Shown here piece after piece: positions 12,188 through 23,978 of a stretch of DNA of 64,000 nt. A model generated the notes under the pieces. It searched no databases. It was not told the origin of the DNA and saw only the letters and a list, made by a program, of their open reading frames with translations. A program made the translations under genes and the position numbers. This DNA is from Thuidium tamariscinum (Eukaryota > Streptophyta > Bryopsida > Hypnales > Thuidiaceae), in the NCBI GenBank assembly GCA_947034885.2, contig OX344749.2, positions 13,655,501-13,719,500 on the forward strand, read 5' to 3'. Within the stretch, counting starts at the first letter, position 1. Each line of letters begins with the position of its first letter.

Positions 12188-12865
12188 GTTAGAATAGGTT
12201 TTGATACAAGTTATAATTGATTCTAAATTATATTTTTTGGAACTTTTATTTGAAGTTTTAGAGATTTTATGTGGTTATAACTAATATTAAAAGAGTATAG
12301 AATTGTATAGGTTACGTGTACCTTTGACACAAATAAGTAAATGCTTCCTTATAGCATATGTTTTTGCTTCCTTGTAGATATTTTAAGAAACATAGCAACT
12401 TCAACATCTGCTACCATTCTTCTCCAATTGGATTGGAGACTTCTTTGTATTAAAAATTCTTGTAGATTTTTAGAGTTTTGAGTTCCTAGCTCATATAAAG
12501 GAGGGTACTTTACTTCCATCTCAAATTATACAACTTTTGAACATCAATCAATAATACAGGTTAGTATTCATACCTTCACTTTGCACAAATGAGTCTACTT
12601 ATATGAAATGACTACATTGATAGCACTTTCAGAGAGACCTTGGTTGGGGATCCCTTTGTAAATTTATGTGAGCTAATTCCCTATTTGCCTTCAACATTGT
12701 ATCATATTTGTGGTTGATTTCTTTCTTCACTTGAATTTAGTGGAATACAAATTTTTATACTTGAATGGATCCAAAGTGTCATTGAAATTCATCCTTGATA
12801 AGCTTGCTGAAGTTGTATTGTAAAGATCACATTCAAATTTTGTCATTTGAGTGATGTCATTCATC

Positions 12866-13514
12866 CCCGGGGAGGACACTTCTTGTGTATTTGGGGGACC
12901 CACGTGCGACGGTGGGGTATTTTTAGGGGGGCTATCAATTACTTGTAATCATTACTTGGCAACATTAAAAGAGCCCCTATTTTACCATAAAGCGAAAAAA
13001 TTAGCCATATTATCATCCCTATTTTATTTTTAAAACACTTTGCCTTTTTAATGTCCCCTAATTTATATGTAAATGTTTTATAAATTTTACCTGGGATTAT
13101 TTCACTAGAAGAAAACTACACTATTCATGCCAAAAATTGCATTAAACTTGCCAAAACTGCGTTTTACTTAACAAAGATTGCGTTGGAACTATGTTGCGTT
13201 CAATGTAACGTATGGAGTGGATTGTGTTGAGTTCTCCCTTCATAACGCAAAATTTTGCGTCTCAATGTGTCAACACAAAATTGAACAATGAAAATGAAAA
13301 ATTCAACAAGGAAAACGCAGATTTTGTGTTAGAATGAAAAATTCCGCATGACAAAGCAAGACTTCAACACAATCCACTTCACGTGTTACGTTGAATGCAA
13401 CATAGTTTCAACACAGTTTTTGTCAAATACAACATAGTTTTCTTCTAGTGTTTAAATGTACCCTATATTCCACCGCACGTAGGTTATTAAAAAACGGGAA
13501 GTGTCCTCCCCTAG
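12866..13514. mobile_element. hAT-type MITE with 8-bp target duplication, hosting another MITE
   Basis: The left end is CCCGGGGAGGACACTTC and the right end, reversed, is CTAGGGGAGGACACTTC. The flanks are CATTCATC at 12858-12865 and CATTCATC at 13515-13522, a perfect 8-bp duplication as made by hAT transposases. Subterminal similarity continues (ACGTGCGACGG on the left, CCGCACGTAGG on the right). It has higher GC at its ends than its surroundings. A 348-bp CACTA-type MITE has inserted in its middle, so about 300 bp is its own sequence. Confidence 0.75.
13103..13450. mobile_element. CACTA-type foldback MITE nested in the hAT-type MITE
   Basis: The ends are CACTAGAAGAAAACTA and TAGTTTTCTTCTAGTG, flanked by TTT on both sides. 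Most of the element is one long imperfect palindrome. The left arm has TATGTTGCGTTCAATGTAACG and the right arm carries its reverse complement (GTTACGTTGAATGCAACATA). Transcripts would fold into a hairpin. It lies wholly within 12866-13514, so it is the younger insertion. Confidence 0.8.
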
Positions 13515-15550
13515 CATTCATCATGAAGAAAATAAGAGCAGTGTTTGAGCAGACTTGGAGTTGTATGAGTTGTGAATGGAGAATTAAAGTTTAAGAGAAT
13601 TACTAGAGTAGTTTTATTAGTAGACTATTTGTACCTTCACTTTGTGATTTTAGTACATGTAGAAAACTAGATTATAAATTTATCAATAATTAATATCCAT
13701 ATCAATTGTGGTGTAGATGATAGTTGTGTGCATAATTGGATTGTCTAAAAGTGATATCACTAGAACTTTTGTAATAAAATTTAAGTGGTATGAGAAAGAT
13801 TGCCTATCAAAAGAACACACTGAAGAATCGTTTGTAGATATGGATCAACTTATGCAAGAGTAAGTGATGAATTAAATTTAATTAATCTTTCTGGTTGTGT
13901 TTGGAACTATAGAAGGATAAATTCTCATGCACTAAAAAGTCATCATTTTTCATAGAAATACAAAGATTACAAATTCATTATAATTTTTTATTCTTTTGCA
14001 TAGCAATTCTAGCATTATAGGAGCATTATAAAGATGATATAAATCAAATTTTCATCTAGTAAAAATCCATGCAATGAGAAACTTTAGTGATGTAGTTTGG
14101 AGGTCTAGTATATCATTTGAATATAGCTCTAACCTTTATGAGCACTTGCACATTGCTTTAATGAAATTAGCTTATAAATGCAACAATCGGAAAGACTATA
14201 TCAACTATATAGTCAAGCACAACAGAAGATTTGAAGCACTTGAGAAAAATGCCCAAGAAAGAGAAGGTTTTGCACCTAACATTGAGAAAACAATAGCTCT
14301 AGACTTGGTAAGCTCTAGACCCCAACTTTTTTACTTGAGCATTTAAATTTATTTTTTTGGGAACTTAAGGTACAATTTTTCAATCAAAATAATAACAATA
14401 AAGGTCTACTAAATCTGTTAAGATATTGTGGTAACTAATCCAAATTTGAATTTTTCAAACCTTTGTTCAATTGAGGAAACTCATCAATTACTCATCAATA
14501 ATAATCTGACATGGATCGAATCTCACTTTGCTTTGAATCTTTGGAGTTGTTTGTTTTTATAATTAAATAATTGTTACTAGATCACTAAGAATTTGTCCCA
14601 TTCATTTGGAATGTCAACTTTTAATAAATATTCAATTTTGTAGTCCAAAAGTCATGTACTAAAAAAAATCTTCTTAACCAACTAACATGACATCATGGAT
14701 TTGTTTTCTAAGAGCTCTAGAAATGTATTTACCATAAAGCTTCTGTGCATACACTAAATCATCATAGTAATCAATTGTTTGAGATTTTCAACTATTTGAC
14801 CATACAATAATTTATTGAGTGATCATAAGCTGTGGAAGTTGGACGAAATGTCTTAGATGGATACCAAACCACCCTACACATGCAAACCTTGGGGATTGAG
14901 AATATTGCCTGCGTTCAACTATTCAAATCCAACTAAGTTGCAATGAATACTTTTTGTGCAATTAGAGATTGTTTTTGAATTGGTAGCAGCCTTGGCAGCC
15001 TACACCTATGACAATAATTTGAGAGATGCTGAAGTAAGTGAATAATATCCATCATTTTTTATCTTTTTGATAAATGTCTTGGGGCTTATTCTCAATTGTT
15101 GACATATAATGTCTTTTGTCAATTGCAAGTATTGCAAGTTTATGGATCATTGGATATACCTCCACGTGGTCATACCTCAATTTGGCGATCGGCCTATGTA
15201 TGCTCGAGTATCTTACAAATTTCAAGGAAAAGAATGGTACAATTCAATTGTCATTCAAATGGAAGATGTTGGTGAAGAAGAGAGGACTTTGTGTGGTCAA
15301 CTTCATTTGCTATTTTGATATATTTTATTGGATGCAGAAAAGAATGAGGTAGTAAAAGATTTGACATTTGTACAAGTATATCAATATGTGCGAATCAATA
15401 CTACTCTTAAGTGTGCAAAGTTAAAGTGGCCACAAACTCAAATAGGAACTTATGTAGTCATAGAAACAGCTTCTATTCTTAAAATTGTTCAAGTAGTTCT
15501 TCACTTTGAGAAAGTGGGCTTCTTCTTTGTAAACTCATTCAAGTTTTGAC

Positions 15551-16170
15551 TTTTCAATTGTCAACTATCCTGGTAGTATTCATGGTTTCTATTTTAAACC
15601 ACTTTGTTTTCGAGCTTTAGATTAGATTTACAAAGATGTTGTTTGAAAATTGTTTAGCAATTGATATTGAATTAATGTTACAAAAGAATGGTTGGTGATT
15701 TAATATTGAAATATAGTTGATGCAATGTTGTATCTTAAATACTTGTTTACAAAGCATTGAGTCAATTTGCACAAACTTAGTATTGCATTGGGAATGGAAG
15801 AAAAATCACACTACTTTGATGTTGCCACAATGCCAATTCTTTGATAAGTGCAAATTTGAGATTGTACCATTTAGTGTTGATTTATTGTTGTTTCAATGAA
15901 CATGAATTGAGCAATGATACAAGGTTAAAAAATAAATCAAACTAGCATTGAATATTTATGGAGTTGAACCAACAATGAGGTAGTATTGATTCCATGGAGG
16001 TCCTAAATCTAGATGTGACTTTAGAGATGTATACAGGATGAAGATGGTAGTTTAGGGTTAGTAGTGCATTTAGGGTGCCTACCTTTATTTCAAGCAATCA
16101 AAATCCAATACATACATAACATTGTTCCAAAGTAAATTGTAGATAAATGAATGATTCTTTTGTATACAAT
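15551..16170. other. AT-rich spacer, no gene
   Basis: Sequence downstream of the last transposase block. Nothing beyond short chance frames. Confidence 0.5.
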
Positions 16171-16815
16171 TTAACCCCTAAAGGACCTAAATGGCAAATT
16201 TCGTTAAAATGGCGATATTTCATTAGTTTGATACTTTTTGATAGTTCAGATTTTAGACCACACGATCTAAAATCTAAAATTGTCACAGATTTTTGAAATC
16301 TATATGTGTTGTAGATGTTTGAAATCTATATCATTCCAAGATGTTTCAGACCACACGATTTAAAATCTAAATGAGTTATAGATTTTATAAATCTTCATGT
16401 GTCCTAGATGTTTGAAATCTATAGATGTCCTTGATGTCATTTTTAAATTCAAATCATGCGGTCTAAAAAATGGCATAAGGAATACTACCATTTTTACAAA
16501 ATTCACCGTTAATGGCGAATTTTGTTAAAATGGCAATATTCCATTAGTTTGACACTTATATCAATTCAAACCACGCGGTTTGAAATCTGAATGTATCATA
16601 GATTTTTGAAATCTATAAATGTTGTAGATGTGTGAAATTTATACCTATCCAAGATGTTTCAGACTATGTGATCTAAAATCTAAATTTGTATTAGATTTTA
16701 TAAATCTATAGGAATCCTAGATATTTAAAAATTTATAGCAATTCAAGATGTTAGTTTTCAAATGGCATTTGAATATTGCAATTTTAACGAAATTTTCTAT
16801 TTTCAACATTTTTCC
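16171..16815. repeat. TTAA-family left end plus a two-copy tandem repeat of about 314 bp
   Basis: TTAACCCCTAAAGGACC at 16171-16187 is an exact copy of the end of the TTAA-flanked family. It is followed by two diverged copies of a unit of about 314 bp (16190-16503 and 16504-16810). Both start with AATGGC-AATTT-GTTAAAATGG and contain repeated GAAATCTATA and ATCTAAAATCTAAA boxes. The matching right TTAA end is not visible nearby. Non-coding. Confidence 0.55.
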
Positions 16816-17156
16816 ATACAAACGTGGCTTTTTAAAGTGCAGCTCTTTGGATTTTTGCAGTGGTAATAAAAAGTATCTTTAATTTCAAACACTAATATCT
16901 TGCAATTTATACAGCAAAAAATTCTAAAAAGTTTTCTACATTTTTTCATAATAGTGCACAAAAAGATCCTATTGTTACATTATTCAAAAATGTTTTTTTT
17001 CTAAAATTTGGTAGTTGTCCTAAAAATGGAAGTTTTGGAGTGATTTTGGTGAAAACATAGTCAAAAACCTTTAGAGATTAACATTGGTGTGTCTACATCG
17101 TTATGTTTAGTTGAAGTTACATCAATTATTTTTATTTTATTTTATGAGGGATAATG

Positions 17157-18131
17157 TTAAGCCCTAAAACGTCCAAACTGCATCTTTCGGCTACATAGCA
17201 ATTTCAGGTAGCTCACCACAAATGGAGATTTTATTTGTTTTTCTTTAAAATTTTCACACAACATATGCCCAAAAAGTAGCTTCAAGGCCCAAAAAATTTC
17301 ATAGCTTTTGACTACATTGATGATTTAAAAGTTATTGTAAAATATGTAGTTTTCATTGCTCGGTGGATAGTTTGGGCAGCAAAAAAAACTTCTTCAAAAA
17401 TTATTTTTTTAAGTTTTGAAAAATTGAAATTGGTTTATTAAATATTCATCTAAGTAGAGAATTTTGAATCATTCCATTTTGATCAATAAGTCAAAAGTTA
17501 TGAGGAGTTTTAGTTTGGGGTAGTTTATAGCTAGTTATAGAATCTCTAAGCTACCTCCAAAAATTTGAAATCCTTATTTAATTCAATTTTTAATATTTTT
17601 GGAAAATAAAATAAAAATAGTAGGTGTAAATTGTTTATTACAACATTTTAACCATTGGGATTGGCATTTTTCAATTCCATATATAAATTGTTTACAATTT
17701 AGTATTTTTATTCATTTTCTATTTCTTTCATTAGAAGAAATTTGAAGCCTTTGGAAGACTACAAGTTCTCAGACCGCAGGAACATAGATCCAATGTGGTT
17801 GAGAGAGTGCTATGTTATTGATTTCTTAAAACTTTTTTTCACATTTGGAGACCAATATTTTTTTCAAATTTAGTAATTGCTTGCTAACAACCAACTACTT
17901 TGAGAACGGTTTTGGAAACAAGCTTGAAACGGGCTTTTTTTGCCCTTAAATCCCTTCTAATGCTACTTATTATTTATTTCCTATATATTATACAATTATA
18001 AATGATTTGAAATTTTTTAAGCATGTAGCCAACTTACCTTTAAGAATAAATCCAAAGAATAGCCACCTATTTGAACTTTTTTTCATACAAATATGACCCT
18101 ATAAAATGCAGCTACCTGATTTTTTTTGCAA
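17157..18131. mobile_element. Degenerate TTAA-family copy (palindrome-related subfamily)
   Basis: TTAAGCCCTAAAACGTCC at 17157 starts a stretch that follows the same order as one arm of the palindrome at 34177-34920 (a GGCAAC/GGCTAC box, CTCAC-ACAAATGGA, CAAGGCCCAAAA, AGTTATTG, GGGCAGC). It then continues like the copy starting at 63264 (CAACATTTTAACCATTGGG, TATACAATTATAAATGAT). The right end is lost. Confidence 0.5.
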
Positions 18132-18181
18132 TGCCAAAAAAATGAATTTTATCAATTCAAATACTAATATCTTGCAATCTA

Positions 18182-18597
18182 AGGTAGACCAACCTAATTT
18201 TGTCTGCAACCCAATTCTGCCACCCTAAACTTGACTCCATTTACATCCATTCCACCACCCAAATCTATCTAGAAATGAGCCAGTTCTATTTGAAAATCTA
18301 ACAAAATCAATACATTTATGTCATTTAGGGTAACGTGACAATAGCTAATTGGTGAATACCTAGATGCTTATAGTGGTTTTGGATTGTCATTGGGGCATTT
18401 ATGACCCTATTCATGAGCACTTTTGCAATTTAGAGCTGAATACTTCAAATATTCATAGAAATTACAATTTTGATCAAAAAATTATAATTCCACTTGGGTT
18501 TGATTTGTGAAACATGCGCACACCTCTAAATTGTGAAATATGTGTCTTTAGAATTGGCTCCAAAATAGTCAAATTACAAATCAAGGTTGGTCTACCT
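18182..18597. mobile_element. AGGTAG-family MITE P, TA target duplication
   Basis: The left end is AGGTAGACCAACCT and the right end is AGGTTGGTCTACCT, exact inverted repeats of 14 bases. TA lies on both sides (18180-18181 and 18598-18599), as produced by Tc1/mariner-type transposases. Length is 416 bp and it is non-coding. Confidence 0.7.
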
Positions 18598-18599
18598 TA

Positions 18600-21372
18600 G
18601 ATGGTGGAAAATTCTGAATTTTTTTCTAATTCCTTGCAAACAAAAATAATACAAGATCCTACAATTATATGTGTCAAAAAATATTCTTTTTCCTAAATTT
18701 TGGTACACATATTAGAAATGATAGTTCTACAACAATTCTATAAAAATAAAGTCAAAACCATTTAGGAATTAAAAAACAAGATACACTTATTTAGCACTTT
18801 TGGCTATAATTTTGTTAAAGAAAACTTGATTTTGACATTTAAAGTGATTCTTTTCACTTCAAAGTCACACTAGATATTGAACTTGCCAAAGTCTAGCTTC
18901 TACAGTTCTACCAGGCTAGGATAACTTTAAATTTTCTTTACAATGAATATTTTTTTGTATACTTTGCCAAGTTGAAAGGTCACAATGCTATATTGTTTGT
19001 TTTGTGTGCTTTGTTTTTTTTCTAAATATGAGTGAAAAATTCCTATTTTATTCTCTAAAGATGAAAGCACATGTTTTTTACAATACATGTCATAAAGTTT
19101 CAATTTTTTCTTATGAAAGTTCAAAATTATTATGAATTTCTAAAGAATAAGTGAAAGAAATTCATATCAAATTCAAAAAATGCTTAAGAATCCAAATTTT
19201 TACCACTTTTGTAGAAAATAGGTCAAAAATTATAAATTAACAATTATGAAGGAATTATAAATGAATTTTTTTTGTCATTAAATAATTAGAAAATCAAATT
19301 CAGCATTAAATTGTGCTTGTAGGCCCAAAGTTCAAATTGCAATTAGATATTGAATTTTAGGAATTTTATAAATTTTCAAATTATAGTAGAATTAGACTTA
19401 ATAAGATATATTTTATTAGTTTGACTTTATTTTAGAAAAAATTGTTTTAATGTCAAGATACCAAAATTGAATTGGACTATTTTTAATCAAGAATGAAGAT
19501 ATTAAGTTTCATAATACACAAAAAGAACAATTTTTGTCATTGATTCTTATCATTTATTTTCTTAGAATCTTTTTTAGTGGAGAAGTATGATACCTCAATG
19601 TGGGAATTTCTACTACCATCCATTAGAGATATACTCAAAGAACTTCCAAAAAAATTGGATGAAAATCTTAACTACACATCCAAAATTAAAAATTATCTTT
19701 AAACAACCTTTTGGTTTTTGTAAGGCACATGCATCTAGGAGATATGCAAGGTCAAAGCATAACTCACCTACAAATTCCTAGTTCATTTTTAAACAAAAAT
19801 TCCCAAAAATTATAAATTTCTGTAGTACTAAGCATAAATGGAAAGAATAAAGGCTTTTTTTTAATAAAATTAAAAACAATTAAATGAGATTTTATATAAT
19901 ATTGAAACTTGGAAAAAATTAAAACATTGACTTTGTAGATATCAAGATCATTGAATTTGAAATTAGAAGTAACAAGTTATTTTTGGCTCTTCCTAATAGG
20001 ATCAAATAGCATGTAATTTCTCATGTAATTTCTCATGTAATGAGATTTATACATTTCATATGTTTTTTTGTATTGTTTTTAGCTACATACTTTTCAAAAT
20101 TCAAAAGTATAAGAGAAACTTTAAATATGACACAACATATGATGTCTATGATATTCAAAATGTTCATCTTTGGACAATATAATTCTTTTAATCTAAATTA
20201 GGGATGGTTAGAAAAAAGAGTTAAATTCCACTAAAAGAAGTACATTTTTTCATCTTATATTAAATTTTAACAAGACACATTCAAAAATAAGTGTATTCGG
20301 CCTTTGAAGTTCTAATTGGTCTTTTGAAGGACAATTTTTGATTTGGAATTAATCTTTAAACGACAATTCATATTTATGCTTAGTCAAACTTCATCAATTT
20401 TCTATATTAAAACAGACATTATATAAATTTGATATATCTCTTATGTAGGAATATACATATAAATATATATTCAATCTTTTTTTATAACTAAAAATAATAA
20501 AGAAAGTACTTATAGTTTATAAACCATTTTTTATGGATCAAAATCAAAATAATTACAAAAATATTTAAAAGAGTGTGATTTTTTTAAGTGAAAAATAGAT
20601 AATAATGATGAATATAAGAATATGATTGGTATAATCTAAGAGAGGCACACCAAGAAAAATGTGATAGAATTAGTTTTAAAGTGATGTATCTTTAGATTGA
20701 ATAAATTGTAGACTACTAGAGCTATGTTTTTATTTTTTAAAGAGAAATTTTAAAAATTTTAAGTTAGTAACCATGTGAAAATTTAGGTTTGATTTTCCAA
20801 ATGCCCCTCCAACTTGCAAAGTCTTTTAACTCCTAAAAACTCAAGGAATTTGGACTGAGATTTGGACAAAATCCAAATGTATTATAAAATATAAGTTCTA
20901 TAATTTTTTTGAAGTTAGCATCAAAAAAGATAATGTGAAGCACAAAAAGTAGAAAGCATCCATGTGGTCAAAATCATAAAATTATTTCTAGATTTTTTCC
21001 AAATGAATTTTGAAGACATAACTTCAAAAATTTACTAAGAATATAATTTTTGTCATTAGCATTTGAATTTTTTATTGGTCAAATTTGTGATTTTTACTAA
21101 CTTGTGAAAAAAATGCACAAGATCTAGTAGTGAGAACATCAACACTTTCTCCCAAAATAGTAAATTTTTCGACCCCAAGCAAATCCTAAACTTTGTACTA
21201 TTTCTCCAATAAGTGTGACTGTGAAGTTAGTCATTGGACTTTTGAAAAGACTTTGTGAGTACATTTGCTGACATTTGAGAGGTACCGGTGTATTCATTAT
21301 TTCAGGTGCAGGCGCTTGTTTGCGAGAAAACCCGTATAGGGTGAGTTTACTGAGAATAAACACCCGAAGGCA
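18600..21372. other. AT-rich repeat desert, no gene
   Basis: Very AT-rich, with no supported coding frame. An open frame at 19587-19781 has no coding features I trust. Confidence 0.5.
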
Positions 21373-21374
21373 TA

Positions 21375-21729
21375 AGGTAGGAACACCCATAACCATCAAA
21401 ATAAGCAATTCAGTAGAGTTCAAGGTATCTTTTTCTAGGAAAAATATTTTTACAGTATTAGCAACTGAAAATCATGAATTTTCCAAAAAAAAAAAAGAAT
21501 TTTTAGACAAGTCATCTAATTTCTGTGAATTTTCAAAGTGGAACTCACTAGGGCACTCTATACCACACTCTAGTAAATCTACCTTGATTCTCACAACAAA
21601 ATCTAAAAAATTCAGAGTTTACCAATCAAAATTAAGAGTGAGTGATAATTTGGAGGTACTCTTGAAGACGATTTAAGGGCGGTCTACTTGCAGTTATGAG
21701 TGCAGTGATGGTTATGGGTGTTCCTACCT
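21375..21729. mobile_element. AGGTAG-family MITE O
   Basis: AGGTAGGAACACCCATAACC at the left is matched exactly by GGTTATGGGTGTTCCTACCT at the right. The flanks are TA on the left and TG on the right, so one duplication copy has probably mutated. Length is 355 bp. A 133-codon open frame crosses the element and its left flank but has no recognisable product. Confidence 0.65.
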
Positions 21730-21730
21730 T

Positions 21731-22687
21731 GACCCCTAAGCGTCGGCAACGCCATTCTGTGGCTTACGAATGACTTCTCCAAGCCACTAGAAGGGCTGAA
21801 CAGTACTTTTTTCATCCATTTTTTTTCAATGACCTTTCATGTTGAGTTACAAAGAGTGTCCAAGTGAATTCTTAGTGTAATTGATGTTTTTTTTCATGTA
21901 ATTGAGAAATAATGAAGGAAAACGGATGGCAAAATTTGTCATTTTAGTGTATTTTGAGAAATTGAGTAAATCTGAAATTTCTCCTTGAAAACAACATTTT
22001 TTGAATTTGAGCCCAAATAATGAAATGGAGGTCCTCTACTCTAGTTTCTTTCCCAATTGAAACTTTGAAAAAATTCATAAAATTGAATATTTTATTGCAG
22101 TTTGAACTTTGGCTGTATTTTTAATGTCCATTGCATTCTAATTATAGATGTACACGGAAAATTAGTTTACACCATGATGATTTCCACTGTATTTTTCACA
22201 CATGGTGAAATTTTCAGATTTTTTGAGATTATTTTCTATTTTATATGATTTTTTCTTCATTTTTTCTTCAAAAAATTCCAAAAAATACAAATTTCCTCAA
22301 AATAATCTGAAATTTTTTCGAAGTATAGAGGACATGTATTTTCATCTCTGAAAAATAAAATAAAAAATTTCATACAAATCTGGTTAGAAAATGGCAACAA
22401 ACTGGGTGACGGACAGTGAGTCCTGAAACCAGTGGCTATAGGCCCGGCGTTTAAGGGTTAAGCGCCCGGAGGCAAAACACGCTCGAAGGCAGGAAATGTC
22501 AGGCGACAAAAACACGTCAAGGCAGTAAGACCTCAAGGCAAGACCCCAGCAGACGGGGAGCACCCGGGGGCTGGAAACTGGAGGGGAGGCGCCAAGAGGC
22601 AGGAGCAGGCCAAAACGGAAACACCAAAAGGCAGGGCAGAAAGAACATAAGGGGGAAAAACGCCGAACGGCGAGGGTGAAACCCGGA
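21731..22687. other. AT-rich segment passing into a purine-rich GC island
   Basis: No gene up to about 22.4 kb. From about 22440 to 22690 the composition changes abruptly to GC-rich, with many AAGGCA/GAGGCA repeats on the plus strand. This is the 3' flank of the minus-strand ORF ending at 22688. Confidence 0.45.
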
Positions 22688-23978
22688 CTAATCATCAACA
22701 AACTCCTGGTAGATGGTAATAAACGCCTCATATAAGGGTGAATGCAAGAAACACTTGTACTATTTTCCGTCACAATCTAAGTGCTGATCTGTTTTTTGGC
22801 CATAACTTTTGCATTTTTGCTCGAAATGACTCAAGATTTCTAGAGAAGGTACTCATGTCTATCATACACCTTACATAATTTTTTCATAATTTTCAAAAAT
22901 ATTTTAATACTAAAATAGTACTAGTGATTAAATGTCACAAATGAGAATATGGAGGTTTTTAGTACTAAGGAGTACGTTTTTTTAATGATTTTGAGATGAA
23001 ATTTGGATGAGATGGTCTTCTAGTAGATTTACATCTCTCCATGTGAGGGATTTTGAAAAAAGTTATTTTTGTGTGGTGTAGAAGTCTACAAAGTGAGCTT
23101 CTTTCTGCTTGAATTTTGAAACATATAAAATATTATTTTGATTTTTTTTTTGGTGAATGACCATCTTCATAGAATTGTTCCAAATGCCACTTTTTATTTT
23201 TTGAATTTACTTATTTTTACTATTTTTCCCAAATTAAAACATGAAAGTATGTATTTTCTTGAGGTTTGGCACTTTTTTAATTCTCCTACTTAGAGAATTT
23301 TTCTATCAATTTCCTTTGGTGAAAACCTTCATCTTAGAGGTCTATACATTGTTCATATTTTTCAAGTTTTTTTCAAATTAATTTTCTAATTTTAAAGTAC
23401 TCCAGAAATAGTCATTAGTACTGTAGTAAAACGCAACAAATAGTACAGGTGTTTCTTGCATTCACCCGTAAGTCCAGATCGATAGGCTCCGGGCTGTTGA
23501 CCGACAGGTTGTTATGGATGGGGGGTGGATCGCGCTTATCTCCCTGCTCGATATCCCTAAGTATGAGCCTCATGATCTCGTTCGCCTGCTGTTCCGCCTT
23601 GTATATACGATCCTGGGTGGATTCTAAGTTGAGTTGACCCCTACTTTCTTCCTCGCTGGAAGTCGAGGGAAGGGGAGACCAGTGGTTGTGGGGCCTGTCG
23701 AGAGCAACGGTCCCCTCCCGCGCCGTGACTTCCTGCTCCGTCGTTCTTCGCTCCCTTCTTCTGTGCTCCGTCGCTCCTCGCCCTTCGTACGAAGTATATT
23801 CGTCCGAGTCTTCAGTGTCTTCGTTATCATTCTGTCGCGTCGCTGACGAGTCGTCTTGTGGTCCCCTTGCCCCATGATCTGCCGGGTCCTGTACTGCTTC
23901 AATTGCTGTGAATGAATCTTCGCCGGTATCCATGAGCGCCTCGCTTTCTTCCACGTCGTTGCCGTCGTTGCCGTCCAT
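22688..23978 (-). CDS. GC-rich ORF of 184 codons, interrupted by MITE D
   Basis: An ATG at 23978-23976 opens a minus-strand frame of 169 codons up to the MITE at 22736-23467. If the MITE and one 4-bp duplication copy are left out, the frame continues without a shift for 15 more residues to a TAG at 22688-22690. The protein begins very acidic (MDGNDGNDVEESEALMD). A basic, Arg- and Glu-rich middle follows (EHRRRERRTTEQEV), then a Ser-rich segment, then a helix-prone part (DRIYKAEQQANEIMRLIL). The frame is also open upstream of the ATG. GC content is far above its surroundings. It looks like an accessory or structural protein of a mobile element, but I recognise no family. Confidence 0.5.
22736..23467. 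mobile_element. MITE D, GGGTGATTGCAAGAAAC family, inserted in an ORF
   Basis: The left end is GGGTGAATGCAAGAAACAC and the right end is GTGTTTCTTGCATTCACCC, inverted repeats of 19 bases. The flanks are ATAA (22732-22735) and GTAA (23468-23471), a 4-bp duplication with one mismatch. Length is 732 bp. Its presence breaks the GC-rich ORF near its C-terminus, and leaving out the element plus one flank copy restores the frame. This independently supports both the borders and the 4-bp target size. Confidence 0.85.

Larger units (their letters stand above)
10760..15550 (+). pseudogene. Decayed Plavaka-like (CACTA-related) transposase
   Basis: A series of plus-strand coding blocks lies in the order expected of a Plavaka-type DDE transposase, recognised by motif resemblance from memory. 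At 10940-11122 is an N-terminal 'YDSTFNLVHWICIWRNNNG' block, like the family's PF-S-E--A-W segment. At 11200-11420 is a KQELIEGHI block. At 11610-11822 is 'VFNIGNIACQNKYLDEGHVL' running to 'VLKPLKDAIRT', like the family's xGNI..R.KPS..A..LLAYLP...L.PL segment. At 11945-12000 is 'LDPNGEEQWMYPKL', like the dG...cyP segment. At 14110-14290 is 'SSNLYEHLHIALMKLAYKCN' then NRKDYINYIVKHNRRFEAL, like the E.LHi...K.AYR.tN..d segment. At 15109-15318 is a C-terminal 'DRPMYARVSYKFQGKEWYNS' block. Stops and frameshifts separate the blocks, and two MITE insertions lie between the fourth and fifth. It is not functional. The family call is moderate and a profile search would settle it. Confidence 0.5.

Noticed and set aside
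21729-22461. Possible further TTAA-family element: TTGACCCCTAAGCG at the left and TTTAAGGGTTAA at the right.
   Set aside because: The left TTGA is explained by the end of the AGGTAG-family MITE, the right end lies in the GC-rich island, and the interiors share nothing with elements G or I. Likely coincidence.
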